Assembly: GCA_031363705.1 (NCBI GenBank)
Contig: JANLUX010000322.1
Location: forward strand, 1 to 21,143
Direction of reading: 5' to 3'
Length of the DNA: 21,143 nt
DNA from: JANLUX01 sp031363705
GTDB taxonomy: Bacteria > Bacteroidota > Bacteroidia > AKYH767-A > OLB10
Below, piece after piece: positions 1 through 8,954 of the stretch. The notes under the pieces are model-generated. The model did no database searches. It worked only from the letters and a program-made list of their open reading frames with translations, and had not been told where the DNA came from. Each line of letters starts with the position of its first letter. Position 1 is the first letter of the stretch. The translations under genes were made by a program, and so were the position numbers.

Positions 1-1484
1 ATATTTCTACGCAACAAACCATCCACATAACTGCTGTCTGACTGACCTGAAATTGCCGAAGCGGAGGTGTTGGTAACCCACAATTCCTCTTTCTTTTCTG
101 TAATAACACGGCCTTCTGTAAGAATTAAATTATTGCTTACCTGCACTGAATTGGTGAGGGTAACTCCTGTGCTGTTATTAATTTCCAGATTACGCACTGT
201 AGCAGGCAATCCTTTGCCTGTAACCTGGAGAACCAAGCCATTATAAACGTAATTAGCCAAAGTGTTAAAATTCCTTTGTCGTGATGTCTGGATATTTCCT
301 GATTTTCCTTTTGCTTCTATTCCATCTTCTGATCCAATCATTAAGGTAGAACCATTCTCCAGCGTAAAATCATTTCCTAATAAAATGCTTGTTGACATAT
401 CCAGAGCACTGCCGGTTTTTACAATAAAATCAATATCGCCAGATACATGGTTAGCTGATGCGGTAAATGTTTGTTTTCCCGCTTTGCTAAAGTAAATCTG
501 CATATTGGTTGTTTTACCCTTTTCGGAAATGGAACCTCCGGTTTGTGACCAATTACCAAAAGCATTTACCACTGCTGTGCTTGATGATGCTTTATCAGCA
601 AAGACTCCTCCTGTCTGAATATAGTTACCTGCAATATTTACGGTATCATCATTATGTTTTCTTATGGATGTAATCAGCTTTCCGTTTTGGATATTAAGAT
701 CACCTCCTATTGAAATGGTAGATCCCACCATAGACAATCTTAACTCTTGATTACCTGTGTTGAGAACGGTAAAATCTCCATTCACATCCGTTAATCCTCC
801 CTCTAAATTGATATCCTTGCTTTGAGAAGGGCAATTCCAGGTGAAATTGTAAAATGCCTGAAGCCCTGCTGGTGCATCGTTATTAGAAGTATAACCAATC
901 ACCTCACATGTTGAACCTGTATTCCAGGTAGCGGTGGGTATGGTGCCTGCAATGTTGGTGAAATTATGTTGATACTTACCACCGTTTTCAAAAGCAATGC
1001 TTGCACTTGGATTAATGGTTACTGTACCTGCATTTTTAAAGGTGCCCGATACGTCAAGATCTGTTCCTGTACCATTATCAAGCGTTAATGTTTTTCCACT
1101 TATCAAATTAACTGTGCCACCAGAATCAATCTCTATCTGATCAGCAGTAATATTTGAAGAGATAGTTACGGTGTGTCCGCTTTGGATGGTGATGACACCA
1201 TCAGAAGATAAAGGAGCAGCATTGGCAGATACCCATGCGCTTCCATTATATTTTTGCCATGTGGTGAAAGCACTCCAGTCACCTGTTGCTACTGAACGGT
1301 AATCACCGTTAGTAGCACTATACGTTTTAGTGGAGGGAGCAAGGTTAAGCATAAGTGTAGCAAAACCCATTATTGCCAATATTGCAATGGATACGACAAA
1401 TAGATTACGGTGACGTAATCCGGTACTTTGTCTTGGGACAAGCCTCATTTTGTTGCGATTAAGATTAATGTATTTGTTTTTCAT
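1..1484 (-). CDS. Large exported repeat-rich surface protein, N-terminal part (C-terminus outside window)
   Basis: The minus-strand frame is open from an ATG at 1482-1484 to the left edge, giving about 494 residues without a stop. The N-terminus has a long basic region (Arg and Lys within residues 1-28) and then a hydrophobic segment at about residues 29-47, consistent with a signal peptide or anchor. Next comes a GDWSAFTTW...W block and a GHTVTI motif, seen in large exported Bacteroidota proteins. The rest is Thr/Ser/Gly/Asn-rich with repeated 'DLNIQNG', 'GNYIQTGG' and 'GNWSQTGG' style units, which suggests a beta-helix or other repetitive beta fold. A second possible start is Met13. The C-terminus, where a type IX sorting domain might lie, is not visible. 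The function is unknown; a cell-surface or adhesive role is inference. Confidence 0.85.
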   Translation of the reverse strand, partial: MKNKYINLNRNKMRLVPRQSTGLRHRNLFVVSIAILAIMGFATLMLNLAPSTKTYSATNGDYRSVATGDWSAFTTWQKYNGSAWVSANAAPLSSDGVITIQSGHTVTISSNITADQIEIDSGGTVNLISGKTLTLDNGTGTDLDVSGTFKNAGTVTINPSASIAFENGGKYQHNFTNIAGTIPTATWNTGSTCEVIGYTSNNDAPAGLQAFYNFTWNCPSQSKDINLEGGLTDVNGDFTVLNTGNQELRLSMVGSTISIGGDLNIQNGKLITSIRKHNDDTVNIAGNYIQTGGVFADKASSSTAVVNAFGNWSQTGGSISEKGKTTNMQIYFSKAGKQTFTASANHVSGDIDFIVKTGSALDMSTSILLGNDFTLENGSTLMIGSEDGIEAKGKSGNIQTSRQRNFNTLANYVYNGLVLQVTGKGLPATVRNLEINNSTGVTLTNSVQVSNNLILTEGRVITEKKEELWVTNTSASAISGQSDSSYVDGLLRRN

Positions 1485-1657
1485 TTTTGTTTTTATAGTG
1501 TTTTTACTTATTGTTTAAAAAAAGGTTTCGCTTTTTCTAAATTATTTTTTATTCAACCTCTCTTTTTTCTATTTTATCTTTAAAACAGGGGGTACTTAAT
1601 CAGGTATTGTTGAGGGTGTTACCAGAAAAAAATAATTAAACTCCATAAAAACTAATA

Positions 1658-1764
1658 ATACCATTAGCTAATATAAAACAGTTTTTTTCTTTTCGCCTCA
1701 CCCCCGCCCCTTCTCCCAAAGGAGAGGGGGAAAATTTGGTCTATTTTATATTAGCTAATGGTAT
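1658..1764. repeat. 107 bp inverted-repeat element (MITE-like) with a GC-rich palindromic core
   Basis: The arms at 1658-1678 and 1744-1764 are a perfect 21 bp inverted repeat (left arm begins ATACCATTAGCTAA). The match extends three more bases inward with one mismatch. Between the arms lies the GC-rich hairpin core at 1696-1730 (CCTCACCCCC...GGAGAGGGGG). There is no open reading frame inside. Size and structure fit a non-autonomous miniature element or a long hairpin. No transposase gene in the window could explain its movement. Confidence 0.75.
1696..1730 (+). repeat. GC-rich palindromic repeat, copy A (same family as the pheS insertion)
   Basis: It reads CCTCACCCCC, then TCTCC, AAAG and AGAGGGG blocks that also occur in the same order at 17953-17986 inside pheS. 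It can fold through CTCC/GGAG and CCCC/GGGG pairing. It stands out sharply in GC content from the flanking AT-rich DNA. Confidence 0.75.
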
Positions 1765-1855
1765 AACTCAACTATGGTCGATAACTGCCAATGGAGAAAA
1801 ACCCGGTTCGGATTAATAGTATTGGTCAGGATATAAAATGATCCGTAAATTAATT

Positions 1856-1879
1856 TTTCGTTCTCAATTGAGAACGAAA
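1856..1879. promoter_or_regulatory. Perfect 24 bp palindrome, possible operator
   Basis: Both 12-base halves match with no spacer; the centre is TTCTCAATTGAGAA. It lies 80 bp downstream of the gcvP stop and 372 bp upstream of the surface-protein start. Neither strand has a T-tract after it, so an intrinsic terminator is less likely than a binding site for a dimeric regulator or a hairpin of another kind. No bound protein can be named. Confidence 0.4.
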
Positions 1880-1958
1880 GAAAAGGTCAGAATGCTTTGA
1901 AAGGATTTTTAACCGGAAAAAATTTCCAGGATTATTTTTAAAGAAAGAATTTTTCGCT

Positions 1959-4844
1959 TCAGGAAACCAATACATCCTCATAACTGCTCATATCCGGACA
2001 GGTACAAATTAAATTCCGGTCACCATAAGCATTATCAACTCTTTTAACAGATGGCCAGAATTTATTTTCAGCAATCCATGGCGCAGGATAAGCAGCCTGC
2101 TGTCGCGAATAAGGATGTTGCCATTCATCAGCCGTAACTTCTGTTGCAGTATGTGGGGAGTTAATCAAAACATTATTAATCCGGTCAGCATTGCCTGTTT
2201 CAATAGCGCGAATTTCTTCACGAATAGAGATCATTGCTTCACAAAAACGATCCATTTCATTTTTTGACTCACTCTCGGTTGGTTCCACCATTAATGTTCC
2301 GGCAACAGGAAACGCAACAGTAGGTGCGTGAAATCCATAATCCATTAATCGCTTTGCAATATCTGTTACTTCTATCCCTGCAGTTTGTTTAAAGCTTCTG
2401 CAATCTAAAATCATTTCATGCGCAACATGCCCTTTGGTTCCTTTATATAATATAGGATAATGTTGTTCTAATTTTCTTTTGATGTAATTGGCATTGAGAA
2501 TTGCATACTCCGTTGATTTTTTAACACCATCGCGACCAAGCAGTCTTATATAAGCATAACTGATAATTAAGATCAATGCACTTCCCCACGGTGCTGCACT
2601 TACTGCAGTTCCTGTTCTATCTTTTCCGGTAGAAATAATTGGGTGATTACTCAGATAAGGAGCAAGATGTTTTTTCACACCAATTGGTCCCATGCCGGGT
2701 CCTCCACCTCCATGCGGAATGGAAAATGTTTTATGTAAATTCAAATGGCAAACATCAGCACCAATCATACCGGGGCTTGTTAATCCCACCTGTGCATTCA
2801 TATTTGCTCCGTCCATATAAACCTGTCCACCATTATCGTGAACAATTTTGGTTATTTCACGAATGCCTTCCTCATACACTCCATGTGTACTGGGATAGGT
2901 AATCATAATTGCAGCAAGCTTATCTTTATGTAAAGTTGCTTTTGCATTTAAATCATTGATGTCCACATTTCCTAATTCATCACATTTCACCACCACCACT
3001 TTCCATCCGGCCATCACCGCACTTGCAGGATTTGTTCCATGTGCTGACTGAGGAATTAAAACGATATCACGTTGTGTTTCTCCTTTTGCTTTAAAGTATC
3101 CATGTATTGCCATTAATCCTGCATACTCACCCTGTGCTCCTGAGTTTGGCTGAAGTGATACTGCATCAAATCCTGTGATGGTGCATAAATATTCTTCCAG
3201 TTCTTTTATAACCTGTGCATAACCCTGTGCCTGTTCAACAGGAGCAAACGGATGAATACTGTTCCACAATGGCCAGCTCAATGGCATCATCTCACTTGTT
3301 GCATTCAGCTTCATTGTGCATGAACCCAATGCAATCATGCTGTGATTAAGTGCAAGATCTTTATTCTCTAATTTTTTAATGTAGCGAAGCATATTTGTTT
3401 CGCTGTGATGCGCGTGAAAAACAGGATGTGTTAAAAATTCTGATTTACGTGCAAGTTTCAAATCATCTTTAATGACAGGTTGAACAGTCGCATCAATTCC
3501 ATTGCGTTTATAATTAACCCCTGTAGCTTCAGCAAAAATGGAAATCACCTCAGTTACATCAGCATGCTCAGTGGTTTCATCAAATGCAATAATGATATGC
3601 TGATCATCTGTATAACGAAAATTAATCAATGCTTTATCAGCAGCAGCACGAACAGCATTTAACTTATCACCGGCAAAAACTTTTACCGTATCAAAAAACT
3701 GGTCGTGAATAATTTTATAATTCAGCTTTCGCAATCCTTCTGCCAATGTAACCGCACGTAAATGCACATCAGCAGCAATTGATTTCAATCCTTTTGATCC
3801 GTGATAAACGCCATACATGCTCGCCATCACTGCAAGCAAGACCTGTGCAGTACAAATATTGGAAGTTGCTTTATCACGTTTTATATGTTGTTCGCGTGTT
3901 TGCAATGCCATACGCAAAGCGGTCTTGCCCATTATGTCAACAGATACTCCGATAATACGACCTGGAATATCACGCTTGTACTCTTCATGCGTTGCAAAAA
4001 AAGCAGCATGCGGTCCGCCATAACCCATCGGCACACCGAAACGCTGTGTGCATCCAACCACTACATCGGCACCCCATTCACCGGGAGGAGTAAGCAGTAC
4101 CAATGATAAAATATCAGCAGCCACCACAATGCGGATATTGTTTTCTTTACAACTGGATGCAAATGCTGAATGATCTATCACCGCTCCATCAGCATCGGGG
4201 TATTGAAGTATCACAGCAAAAAAACTTTTATCAAAGTCAAAGCTCTTTGCATCACCTTCCACCAGTTCAATACCCAGTGGATTTGCACGTGTTTTTAAAA
4301 CATCCATCGTTTGCGGAAAGCAACCATTCGCTACAAAAAATTTATTGCTTCCGTTTTTTATTGCTTCTTTACTTCTTGTATGAAACAACATGGTCATTGC
4401 TTCAGCAGCAGCAGTTGCCTCATCTAATAAAGAAGCATTGGCAAGCTGCATACCGGTAAGGTCAGTAACCATTGTTTGAAAATTCAAAAGTGCCTCCATT
4501 CTTCCCTGTGCAATTTCTGCCTGGTAAGGAGTGTATGCCGTGTACCAACCCGGATTTTCCAACACGTTACGCTGAATAACTCCGGGAACTATTGTATTAT
4601 AATATCCAAGACCAATGTATGAACGATAGATTTTATTCTGTGCAGCTTTTCTTCTTAAATCAGTTAGAAAAACATGCTCTTCCTGAGCTTCCGGAAGATT
4701 CAATTCTTCTTTTAACCGGATATCCGAAGGAATAATTTCATTGATCAGCTGATCAACAGAATTAACTCCGATAGTCTTCAGCATTTCAGCAGTTTCGCGT
4801 GCATCAGGTCCGATATGACGGTCAACAAAACGATAATAACTCAT
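1959..4844 (-). CDS. gcvP: Glycine dehydrogenase (decarboxylating), P-protein of the glycine cleavage system
   Basis: This is the single-chain P-protein, which decarboxylates glycine with pyridoxal phosphate and passes the aminomethyl group to the lipoyl arm of GcvH. The start at 4842-4844 gives MSYYRFVDRHIGPDARE, the usual N-terminus; an ATG 21 bases further upstream is in frame but adds seven unrelated residues. The length of 961 residues fits the family, which is near 950-960. The PLP-binding lysine is Lys705 in the NLHKTFSIPHGGGGPG motif, and both the N- and C-terminal halves are complete. The gene stands alone: gcvT and gcvH are not in the window. A TACCTTTG box lies just upstream. Confidence 0.98.
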   Translation of the reverse strand: MSYYRFVDRHIGPDARETAEMLKTIGVNSVDQLINEIIPSDIRLKEELNLPEAQEEHVFLTDLRRKAAQNKIYRSYIGLGYYNTIVPGVIQRNVLENPGWYTAYTPYQAEIAQGRMEALLNFQTMVTDLTGMQLANASLLDEATAAAEAMTMLFHTRSKEAIKNGSNKFFVANGCFPQTMDVLKTRANPLGIELVEGDAKSFDFDKSFFAVILQYPDADGAVIDHSAFASSCKENNIRIVVAADILSLVLLTPPGEWGADVVVGCTQRFGVPMGYGGPHAAFFATHEEYKRDIPGRIIGVSVDIMGKTALRMALQTREQHIKRDKATSNICTAQVLLAVMASMYGVYHGSKGLKSIAADVHLRAVTLAEGLRKLNYKIIHDQFFDTVKVFAGDKLNAVRAAADKALINFRYTDDQHIIIAFDETTEHADVTEVISIFAEATGVNYKRNGIDATVQPVIKDDLKLARKSEFLTHPVFHAHHSETNMLRYIKKLENKDLALNHSMIALGSCTMKLNATSEMMPLSWPLWNSIHPFAPVEQAQGYAQVIKELEEYLCTITGFDAVSLQPNSGAQGEYAGLMAIHGYFKAKGETQRDIVLIPQSAHGTNPASAVMAGWKVVVVKCDELGNVDINDLNAKATLHKDKLAAIMITYPSTHGVYEEGIREITKIVHDNGGQVYMDGANMNAQVGLTSPGMIGADVCHLNLHKTFSIPHGGGGPGMGPIGVKKHLAPYLSNHPIISTGKDRTGTAVSAAPWGSALILIISYAYIRLLGRDGVKKSTEYAILNANYIKRKLEQHYPILYKGTKGHVAHEMILDCRSFKQTAGIEVTDIAKRLMDYGFHAPTVAFPVAGTLMVEPTESESKNEMDRFCEAMISIREEIRAIETGNADRINNVLINSPHTATEVTADEWQHPYSRQQAAYPAPWIAENKFWPSVKRVDNAYGDRNLICTCPDMSSYEDVLVS

Positions 4845-4862
4845 GATAATAAATTTGAAGTG

Positions 4863-4870
4863 CAAAGGTA
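4863..4870 (-). promoter_or_regulatory. Probable gcvP promoter -7 box
   Basis: On the minus strand this reads TACCTTTG, an exact match to the Bacteroidota TAnnTTTG consensus. It ends 18 bases before the ATG at 4844, leaving room for a short leader. No clear -33 TTG was found at the usual spacing. Confidence 0.6.
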
Positions 4871-4951
4871 GGAAAATGAGATCAGGGTGGTTTAGTATTT
4901 GCCTGTATGCAAAATGAAAATGATTAGTTTTGAACTGTAATCAATTTGTAT

Positions 4952-5566
4952 ATGAAACTCCGCTCAACAATCCAATTGCTTTTTTTATTGTTATTCTTTT
5001 CTGCTGCCAACGTATCTGCTCAAAAGAAAATGCTGTTGTTGAATGGTAATGAAATTGAAATTAAAAATTATACGGTTGACGATATTTATATCAGGTATAA
5101 AAAAGCAAATGATAAGCGGGATAGATTACGAATGGTGGAGAGGTATGATGTGTTTTCAATAAAAAATGAGGATGGTACCGAAGACTTGATTTTCGTGGAA
5201 GATTCGCTGACTTTTACAATTGATGAAGCTAGAAATTACATCCGCGGTGAGCAAGCGGCAAAGCTTTTTTATAATAAGCCTTCTATTACCGGAAGCGCAG
5301 GAATTTTTGGAGTAGGAGCAAGCTTGTTATCTTTTTATTCGTTACCCGTTCCTATATTATACAGTGTGATAATTGGTCGTTTTGATCCTCCAAAAATGGA
5401 GATTCCGAAAGATTACGATATGCCTTATTCTACAACCGAAGCCTATCGTTATGGTTATGACAAGAAAGCCCGGAATATCAAAATTCAGCAGAGTCTTAAG
5501 TGGGGGTATATAGGTTTAAGTGCCGGTCTTGCCGGATTAATTATTTACAGTGTTACCAATCCTTAA
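4952..5566 (+). CDS. Secreted or membrane-associated hypothetical protein
   Basis: This 204-residue protein is not recognised by family. The chosen ATG at 4952 gives MKLRSTIQLLFLLLFFSAANVSAQ, a good signal peptide; a TTG start six bases earlier is less likely. After the signal comes a short beta-rich region (LLLNGNEIEIKNYTVDDIYIRY), then two hydrophobic segments at about residues 110-138 and 182-202. The mature protein is probably held in a membrane. The next gene starts 21 bp after its stop, so the two are probably co-transcribed. It is divergent from gcvP. Confidence 0.8.
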   Translation: MKLRSTIQLLFLLLFFSAANVSAQKKMLLLNGNEIEIKNYTVDDIYIRYKKANDKRDRLRMVERYDVFSIKNEDGTEDLIFVEDSLTFTIDEARNYIRGEQAAKLFYNKPSITGSAGIFGVGASLLSFYSLPVPILYSVIIGRFDPPKMEIPKDYDMPYSTTEAYRYGYDKKARNIKIQQSLKWGYIGLSAGLAGLIIYSVTNP

Positions 5567-5587
5567 TATTTTTTTTGTGCCTCATGC

Positions 5588-6403
5588 ATGAAGCAGGGTT
5601 ACAGAGCTATTATTATTCATCATCTTTTCCTGGCTTTTACAGCAATGCTCATGGTGAAGCAGACTTTGCTGATGAGTGGTATTGAAACATTTGATCCGTT
5701 AAAATACTGCATCGTTTTTTTTTCCACCATCATTGTTTACCAGTTAGCAGCATCAGGAATCAGGTTTCCATTTAAACCAACAAGAATTCATCTGAACAAA
5801 AAATGGATCATAGCAATGGCAATTCAATTGCTGTTCCTGTTCATACTCGTTATTAAAACATTATCACTTACAGAAATTATTTTGCTGTTGCTGATTTTAA
5901 TTTCCTGCTTCGGTTATTTTATTTCCATTGGTTCATGGAAGGGATTGCGGGCTTTCCCAGTCATGAAAGTAATTGTACTGGCATTGGCGTGGTCAGCAGT
6001 AACCGTTGTTTTTCCACTCGCATCAGAGTGGAACACCAACGTGCACTTAACGCTTTTTCTTCAACGGTTTTTATTTATGCTTTCCATTTGCATTGTTTTT
6101 AACTTACGTGATGTGGATGCTGATCGCAAACACGGAATTGTAACCATTGCTTCATTAGCAGGAGAGAAGTACACAAGAATTATTTCTATATTATGCTTAG
6201 TGCTTTTTACATTCAGTATTCTTTTTTATAATGGACATGATTATATAAAGATTACTTTATTATTATCTGCTGTTATTACTGCAATCGTAATAAGCAAAGC
6301 AAAAATTAACGGTTCAGTAATTTATTACAGGTATGTGGTTGATGGCTGCATGATGCTGCAAAGTTTGTTTGTTATTTTAGGGGATATTATTTTAAAAAAA
6401 TGA
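5588..6403 (+). CDS. UbiA prenyltransferase-like integral membrane protein
   Basis: The protein has 271 residues and about seven or eight hydrophobic helices. A conserved block FNLRDVDADRKHGIVT resembles the second Asp-rich motif (DxxxD...G..T) of UbiA-family prenyltransferases, which attach isoprenoid chains to aromatic or other acceptors in the membrane. The first motif, usually NxxxDxxxD in the N-terminal third, is not visible; that region reads GIRFPFKPTRIHLNKKW. The protein may therefore use a variant active site or have lost catalysis. It follows the secreted hypothetical gene by 21 bp. No quinone, heme or carotenoid gene nearby points to a substrate. Confidence 0.7.
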   Translation: MKQGYRAIIIHHLFLAFTAMLMVKQTLLMSGIETFDPLKYCIVFFSTIIVYQLAASGIRFPFKPTRIHLNKKWIIAMAIQLLFLFILVIKTLSLTEIILLLLILISCFGYFISIGSWKGLRAFPVMKVIVLALAWSAVTVVFPLASEWNTNVHLTLFLQRFLFMLSICIVFNLRDVDADRKHGIVTIASLAGEKYTRIISILCLVLFTFSILFYNGHDYIKITLLLSAVITAIVISKAKINGSVIYYRYVVDGCMMLQSLFVILGDIILKK

Positions 6404-6627
6404 AAAATAAATTTCCGCTATGACAATCGAGTTAAAAAATTTGCCAACTTAAGATTCAAAAATTTTTATGATAACACAATTAGCAAAAAGTAAAATTGCA
6501 TTAAGACTGTTGTTAAATTCAGTGTCACTCGGAATTAAAGTTTGATGAGAATACCAGCAACGATCAGGGGAAATAGTTGAAGAGCGTTCATCCTTATTTT
6601 AAATCACTCAAACCAAAAGAATAAATA

Positions 6628-6635
6628 TATATTTG
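6628..6635 (+). promoter_or_regulatory. Possible promoter -7 box for the 557-residue secreted protein gene
   Basis: The sequence TATATTTG matches TAnnTTTG, 49 bases before the ATG at 6685. The -33 region lacks a clear TTG, so support is moderate. The surrounding 281 bp gap (6404-6684) shows nothing else that I can assign. Confidence 0.4.
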
Positions 6636-6684
6636 CCCGCGAAAATTTCCTTTCCCTCTTATCTTACTATTAAAACTAAAAAAT

Positions 6685-8358
6685 ATGTCTAAAACAAAAA
6701 AGTACTTCTTGATACTCACGAGTATCTTATTAGTGACAAACTCCTTTGCACAGGTAAAGGTTAGCGAAGGTCCTCCTTTGAATAATGATGAAAACAACAA
6801 AATGAACCGGATGATTGAAGGCGAAGATGGCTTCTTTTATGCTTACCGTATTCGTACAAAAGGAAAAGGTACAAGTTACCTTATCGAAAAATTTGATAAA
6901 GCAAAACTTAGCACTGTGTTTTCAAAAGAAGTGGAAATTCCTACTGAAAAAACAAAAATTGTAGATGTGATTTTTGCAGCCAATAAAGTATATGTTTTTT
7001 ATCGCACTTATGATAAAGACAAAGACATCATGACTCTTTATTATAAAACAGTTTCTTCTGATGGAACGGTTTCTTCTTCACCATCTGAATTTGCTTCAAG
7101 AAGTACTGATCATTATGAATTTATTGATTTTATTCTGGCAGAAAATCAATCTAAGACAAAGATTGTTTTAAAAACCACTCATAAGCCAAATAAAGAAGCT
7201 GAATATAAAACAGATTTTGTTTTATATGATGCAGCTAATCAAAAAATTGTCTGGACTAAAACGGTTTCTAAATTCTTAAAGAGAAATAATCCATGGTTTG
7301 CATGGAACTACAATAAAATAAAAGAGACTACAGGTTTCCTTGGCTTGATGCTTAATGATAATGATGATATTTATTATGCATATAATGACAAGCTGAAAAA
7401 GGATGATAAAAAAGATGAGCGCTATAATGCAGGACTGGATATCCTTAAATCAGAAAGCCAGACACCCATAACTGTTAAGCTTGATTTAAATCCTGAATAC
7501 CTGGTGTATGATGTTCAATTCGCAATGAATAAACAAAAGAATATTGTTATTGCAGGTTTTTTCAAAGATATAGTTGAAAGGAGAGGAAGAGATCTGGTGG
7601 ATGTGGGAGTGTTTAACTATAAAATTAATAATACCACAGGTGCAATAGAAGGAAAGGCAGTTAAAATATTTGATGCAAAAATTTTAACAGCTCTTGAATC
7701 GAATCAGAAAAAAGCAAGAGGCATGAATTACAAAGTAGATTATGTGATCCCCAGCGGTGAAGATTTTTATTTGATTGGAGAACAATATACAGTTAACGTT
7801 ACTGATAAGCCAAACAACCCAATGAGCATGGGAACTGATATTGCTGCGATTGCTTCAGGAGCCAATCCCTGGACAGTAGGAAAAATGTTTATGTATGAAT
7901 ACATGGATGTTATTGTTGCTAAAATCAATGCAAAAGGTGAGTTTGAGTGGATCGCAAATTCTCCTCTTAGAAATGGAGTTGTTACTTCCGATCAGCCACA
8001 TGTGTTTAAACAATATATAGCGGTGCTAAACAATAATGATCTTTATCTTTTTTATAATGAGCACCCTAAAAATGTGGAGAGATTATCAAAGCCAGATTAC
8101 GAACCAAAAGATTTGAAAACTCAAATGTATATTCATGGCAGCAATATGGTTTATTCCAAAATCACTCCTGACAGTAAAATGAAACATGAGGTAGCATATA
8201 AAAATGAAACCTATTGTTTTGCACCGATACAGGAAAGAAACATACAGTTTTTCCCTCCTGAAGATGCGGAAATTTATGTAGATGGTGCCTCTAATGAAAT
8301 CATTGTCTATACTGAAGACAAAGGCAAAGGAAGGTTTGCCAAAATGAAAATGGAATAG
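6685..8358 (+). CDS. Secreted hypothetical protein, 557 residues
   Basis: It has a clear signal peptide (MSKTKKYFLILTSILLVTNSFAQ, about 23 residues) and then a Lys/Asp-rich soluble region with many short strand-forming stretches such as KIVDVIFAANKVYVFYRTY and YVIPSGEDFYLIGEQY. This pattern suggests a beta-propeller or similar beta-rich fold, but I recognise no catalytic motif and no lipobox. It is probably periplasmic or exported. It appears to be a single-gene unit, with a possible -7 box upstream and a strong hairpin terminator directly after its stop. Confidence 0.85.
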   Translation: MSKTKKYFLILTSILLVTNSFAQVKVSEGPPLNNDENNKMNRMIEGEDGFFYAYRIRTKGKGTSYLIEKFDKAKLSTVFSKEVEIPTEKTKIVDVIFAANKVYVFYRTYDKDKDIMTLYYKTVSSDGTVSSSPSEFASRSTDHYEFIDFILAENQSKTKIVLKTTHKPNKEAEYKTDFVLYDAANQKIVWTKTVSKFLKRNNPWFAWNYNKIKETTGFLGLMLNDNDDIYYAYNDKLKKDDKKDERYNAGLDILKSESQTPITVKLDLNPEYLVYDVQFAMNKQKNIVIAGFFKDIVERRGRDLVDVGVFNYKINNTTGAIEGKAVKIFDAKILTALESNQKKARGMNYKVDYVIPSGEDFYLIGEQYTVNVTDKPNNPMSMGTDIAAIASGANPWTVGKMFMYEYMDVIVAKINAKGEFEWIANSPLRNGVVTSDQPHVFKQYIAVLNNNDLYLFYNEHPKNVERLSKPDYEPKDLKTQMYIHGSNMVYSKITPDSKMKHEVAYKNETYCFAPIQERNIQFFPPEDAEIYVDGASNEIIVYTEDKGKGRFAKMKME

Positions 8359-8385
8359 CGTATTGTCAGTTTAAAATTAATTGTA

Positions 8386-8426
8386 AAAAGAAAAAGGAAG
8401 TATATATCATGCTTCCTTTTTCTTTT
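8386..8426 (+). terminator. Intrinsic terminator after the 557-residue protein gene
   Basis: A perfect 15 bp stem pairs 8386-8400 (AAAAGAAAAAGGAAG) with 8412-8426 (CTTCCTTTTTCTTTT) around an 11-base loop. The downstream arm is T-rich, as expected for a plus-strand terminator. It starts 27 bases after the stop codon and could also act for the convergent gene that ends at 8449. Confidence 0.85.
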
Positions 8427-8448
8427 AATAATTACTTGAGATTTATCA

Positions 8449-8940
8449 CTACTTATAATTCTCCGCCTTCAGCGCTCCGTATCGCCATTGATCTAAAAAC
8501 TCCACCACTTTTTCTACTTCATATCCTTCACCTTTTTCAAGATAAGCAGAGTTTTGTGTGTGGATGCGTTGTCCTTTTTCATTCAATACCACAAAAACAG
8601 GAAAGCCAAACCGCTGCGGAAATTCCAGCTCAGTCAATAATTCTGAATTCTTATTTTCCTTGCTGTAATTTACATGCTGAAAAACGAAATTATTATTCAG
8701 AGCTGAATCAACAGCATAATTTGAATGTTGAAACTTATCAAAAATCCTGCACCACTTACACCAGTTGCCACCTATCATCAACAAAACATGTTTATGTTCT
8801 GCTGCTGCTTTTTTTACTGCTGCATTTACTTCCGCTTTTGCATCAGCTTCAGGATGGTAAAGATTAAATGTTTCTGTCTGGGCAAAAGATAAAATCGGAA
8901 ACAAAACAAAAAGAATAATTTTTTTAAGGGTGCTTTTCAT
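8449..8940 (-). CDS. Secreted thioredoxin-like protein with a WCKWC motif
   Basis: The protein has 163 residues with a signal peptide (MKSTLKKIILFVLFPILSFAQ). The mature part has a thioredoxin-like fold signature: HKHVLLMIGGNWCKWCRIFDK places a redox pair at Cys61 and Cys64, and the FGFPVFVVLNEKGQR segment supplies the expected cis-proline region (Phe-Pro). It most resembles the thioredoxin_7/DUF255-like group, and a periplasmic thiol-disulfide role is likely. It starts 14 bp after the gldH stop and is probably the last gene of the holB-ricT-gldH cluster. The physiological substrate is unknown. Confidence 0.85.
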   Translation of the reverse strand: MKSTLKKIILFVLFPILSFAQTETFNLYHPEADAKAEVNAAVKKAAAEHKHVLLMIGGNWCKWCRIFDKFQHSNYAVDSALNNNFVFQHVNYSKENKNSELLTELEFPQRFGFPVFVVLNEKGQRIHTQNSAYLEKGEGYEVEKVVEFLDQWRYGALKAENYK

Positions 8941-8954
8941 TTGTACATTCGTAT

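Larger units (their letters stand above)
1485..1958. other. Non-coding region between the surface protein gene and gcvP
   Basis: No coding frame of credible composition is seen here. The region holds AT-rich DNA upstream of the surface-protein start, the 107 bp inverted-repeat element at 1658-1764 and the perfect palindrome at 1856-1879. I could not find a TAnnTTTG-type promoter box facing the surface-protein gene. Confidence 0.7.

Noticed and set aside
262..495. Plus-strand open frame in the first 500 bases
   Set aside because: It lies antisense to the long, well-formed surface-protein frame and has no recognisable composition or motif.
1856..1879. Palindrome as the gcvP terminator
   Set aside because: Neither strand shows the T-tract after the stem that an intrinsic terminator needs.
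2639..4459. Several plus-strand open frames opposite gcvP
   Set aside because: They are antisense shadows of the highly conserved GcvP coding sequence, with Cys/His/Ser-rich low-quality translations.
6404..6684. A gene or RNA in the gap before the 557-residue protein
   Set aside because: No coding frame, tRNA-like fold or repeat was visible; only a possible -7 box.
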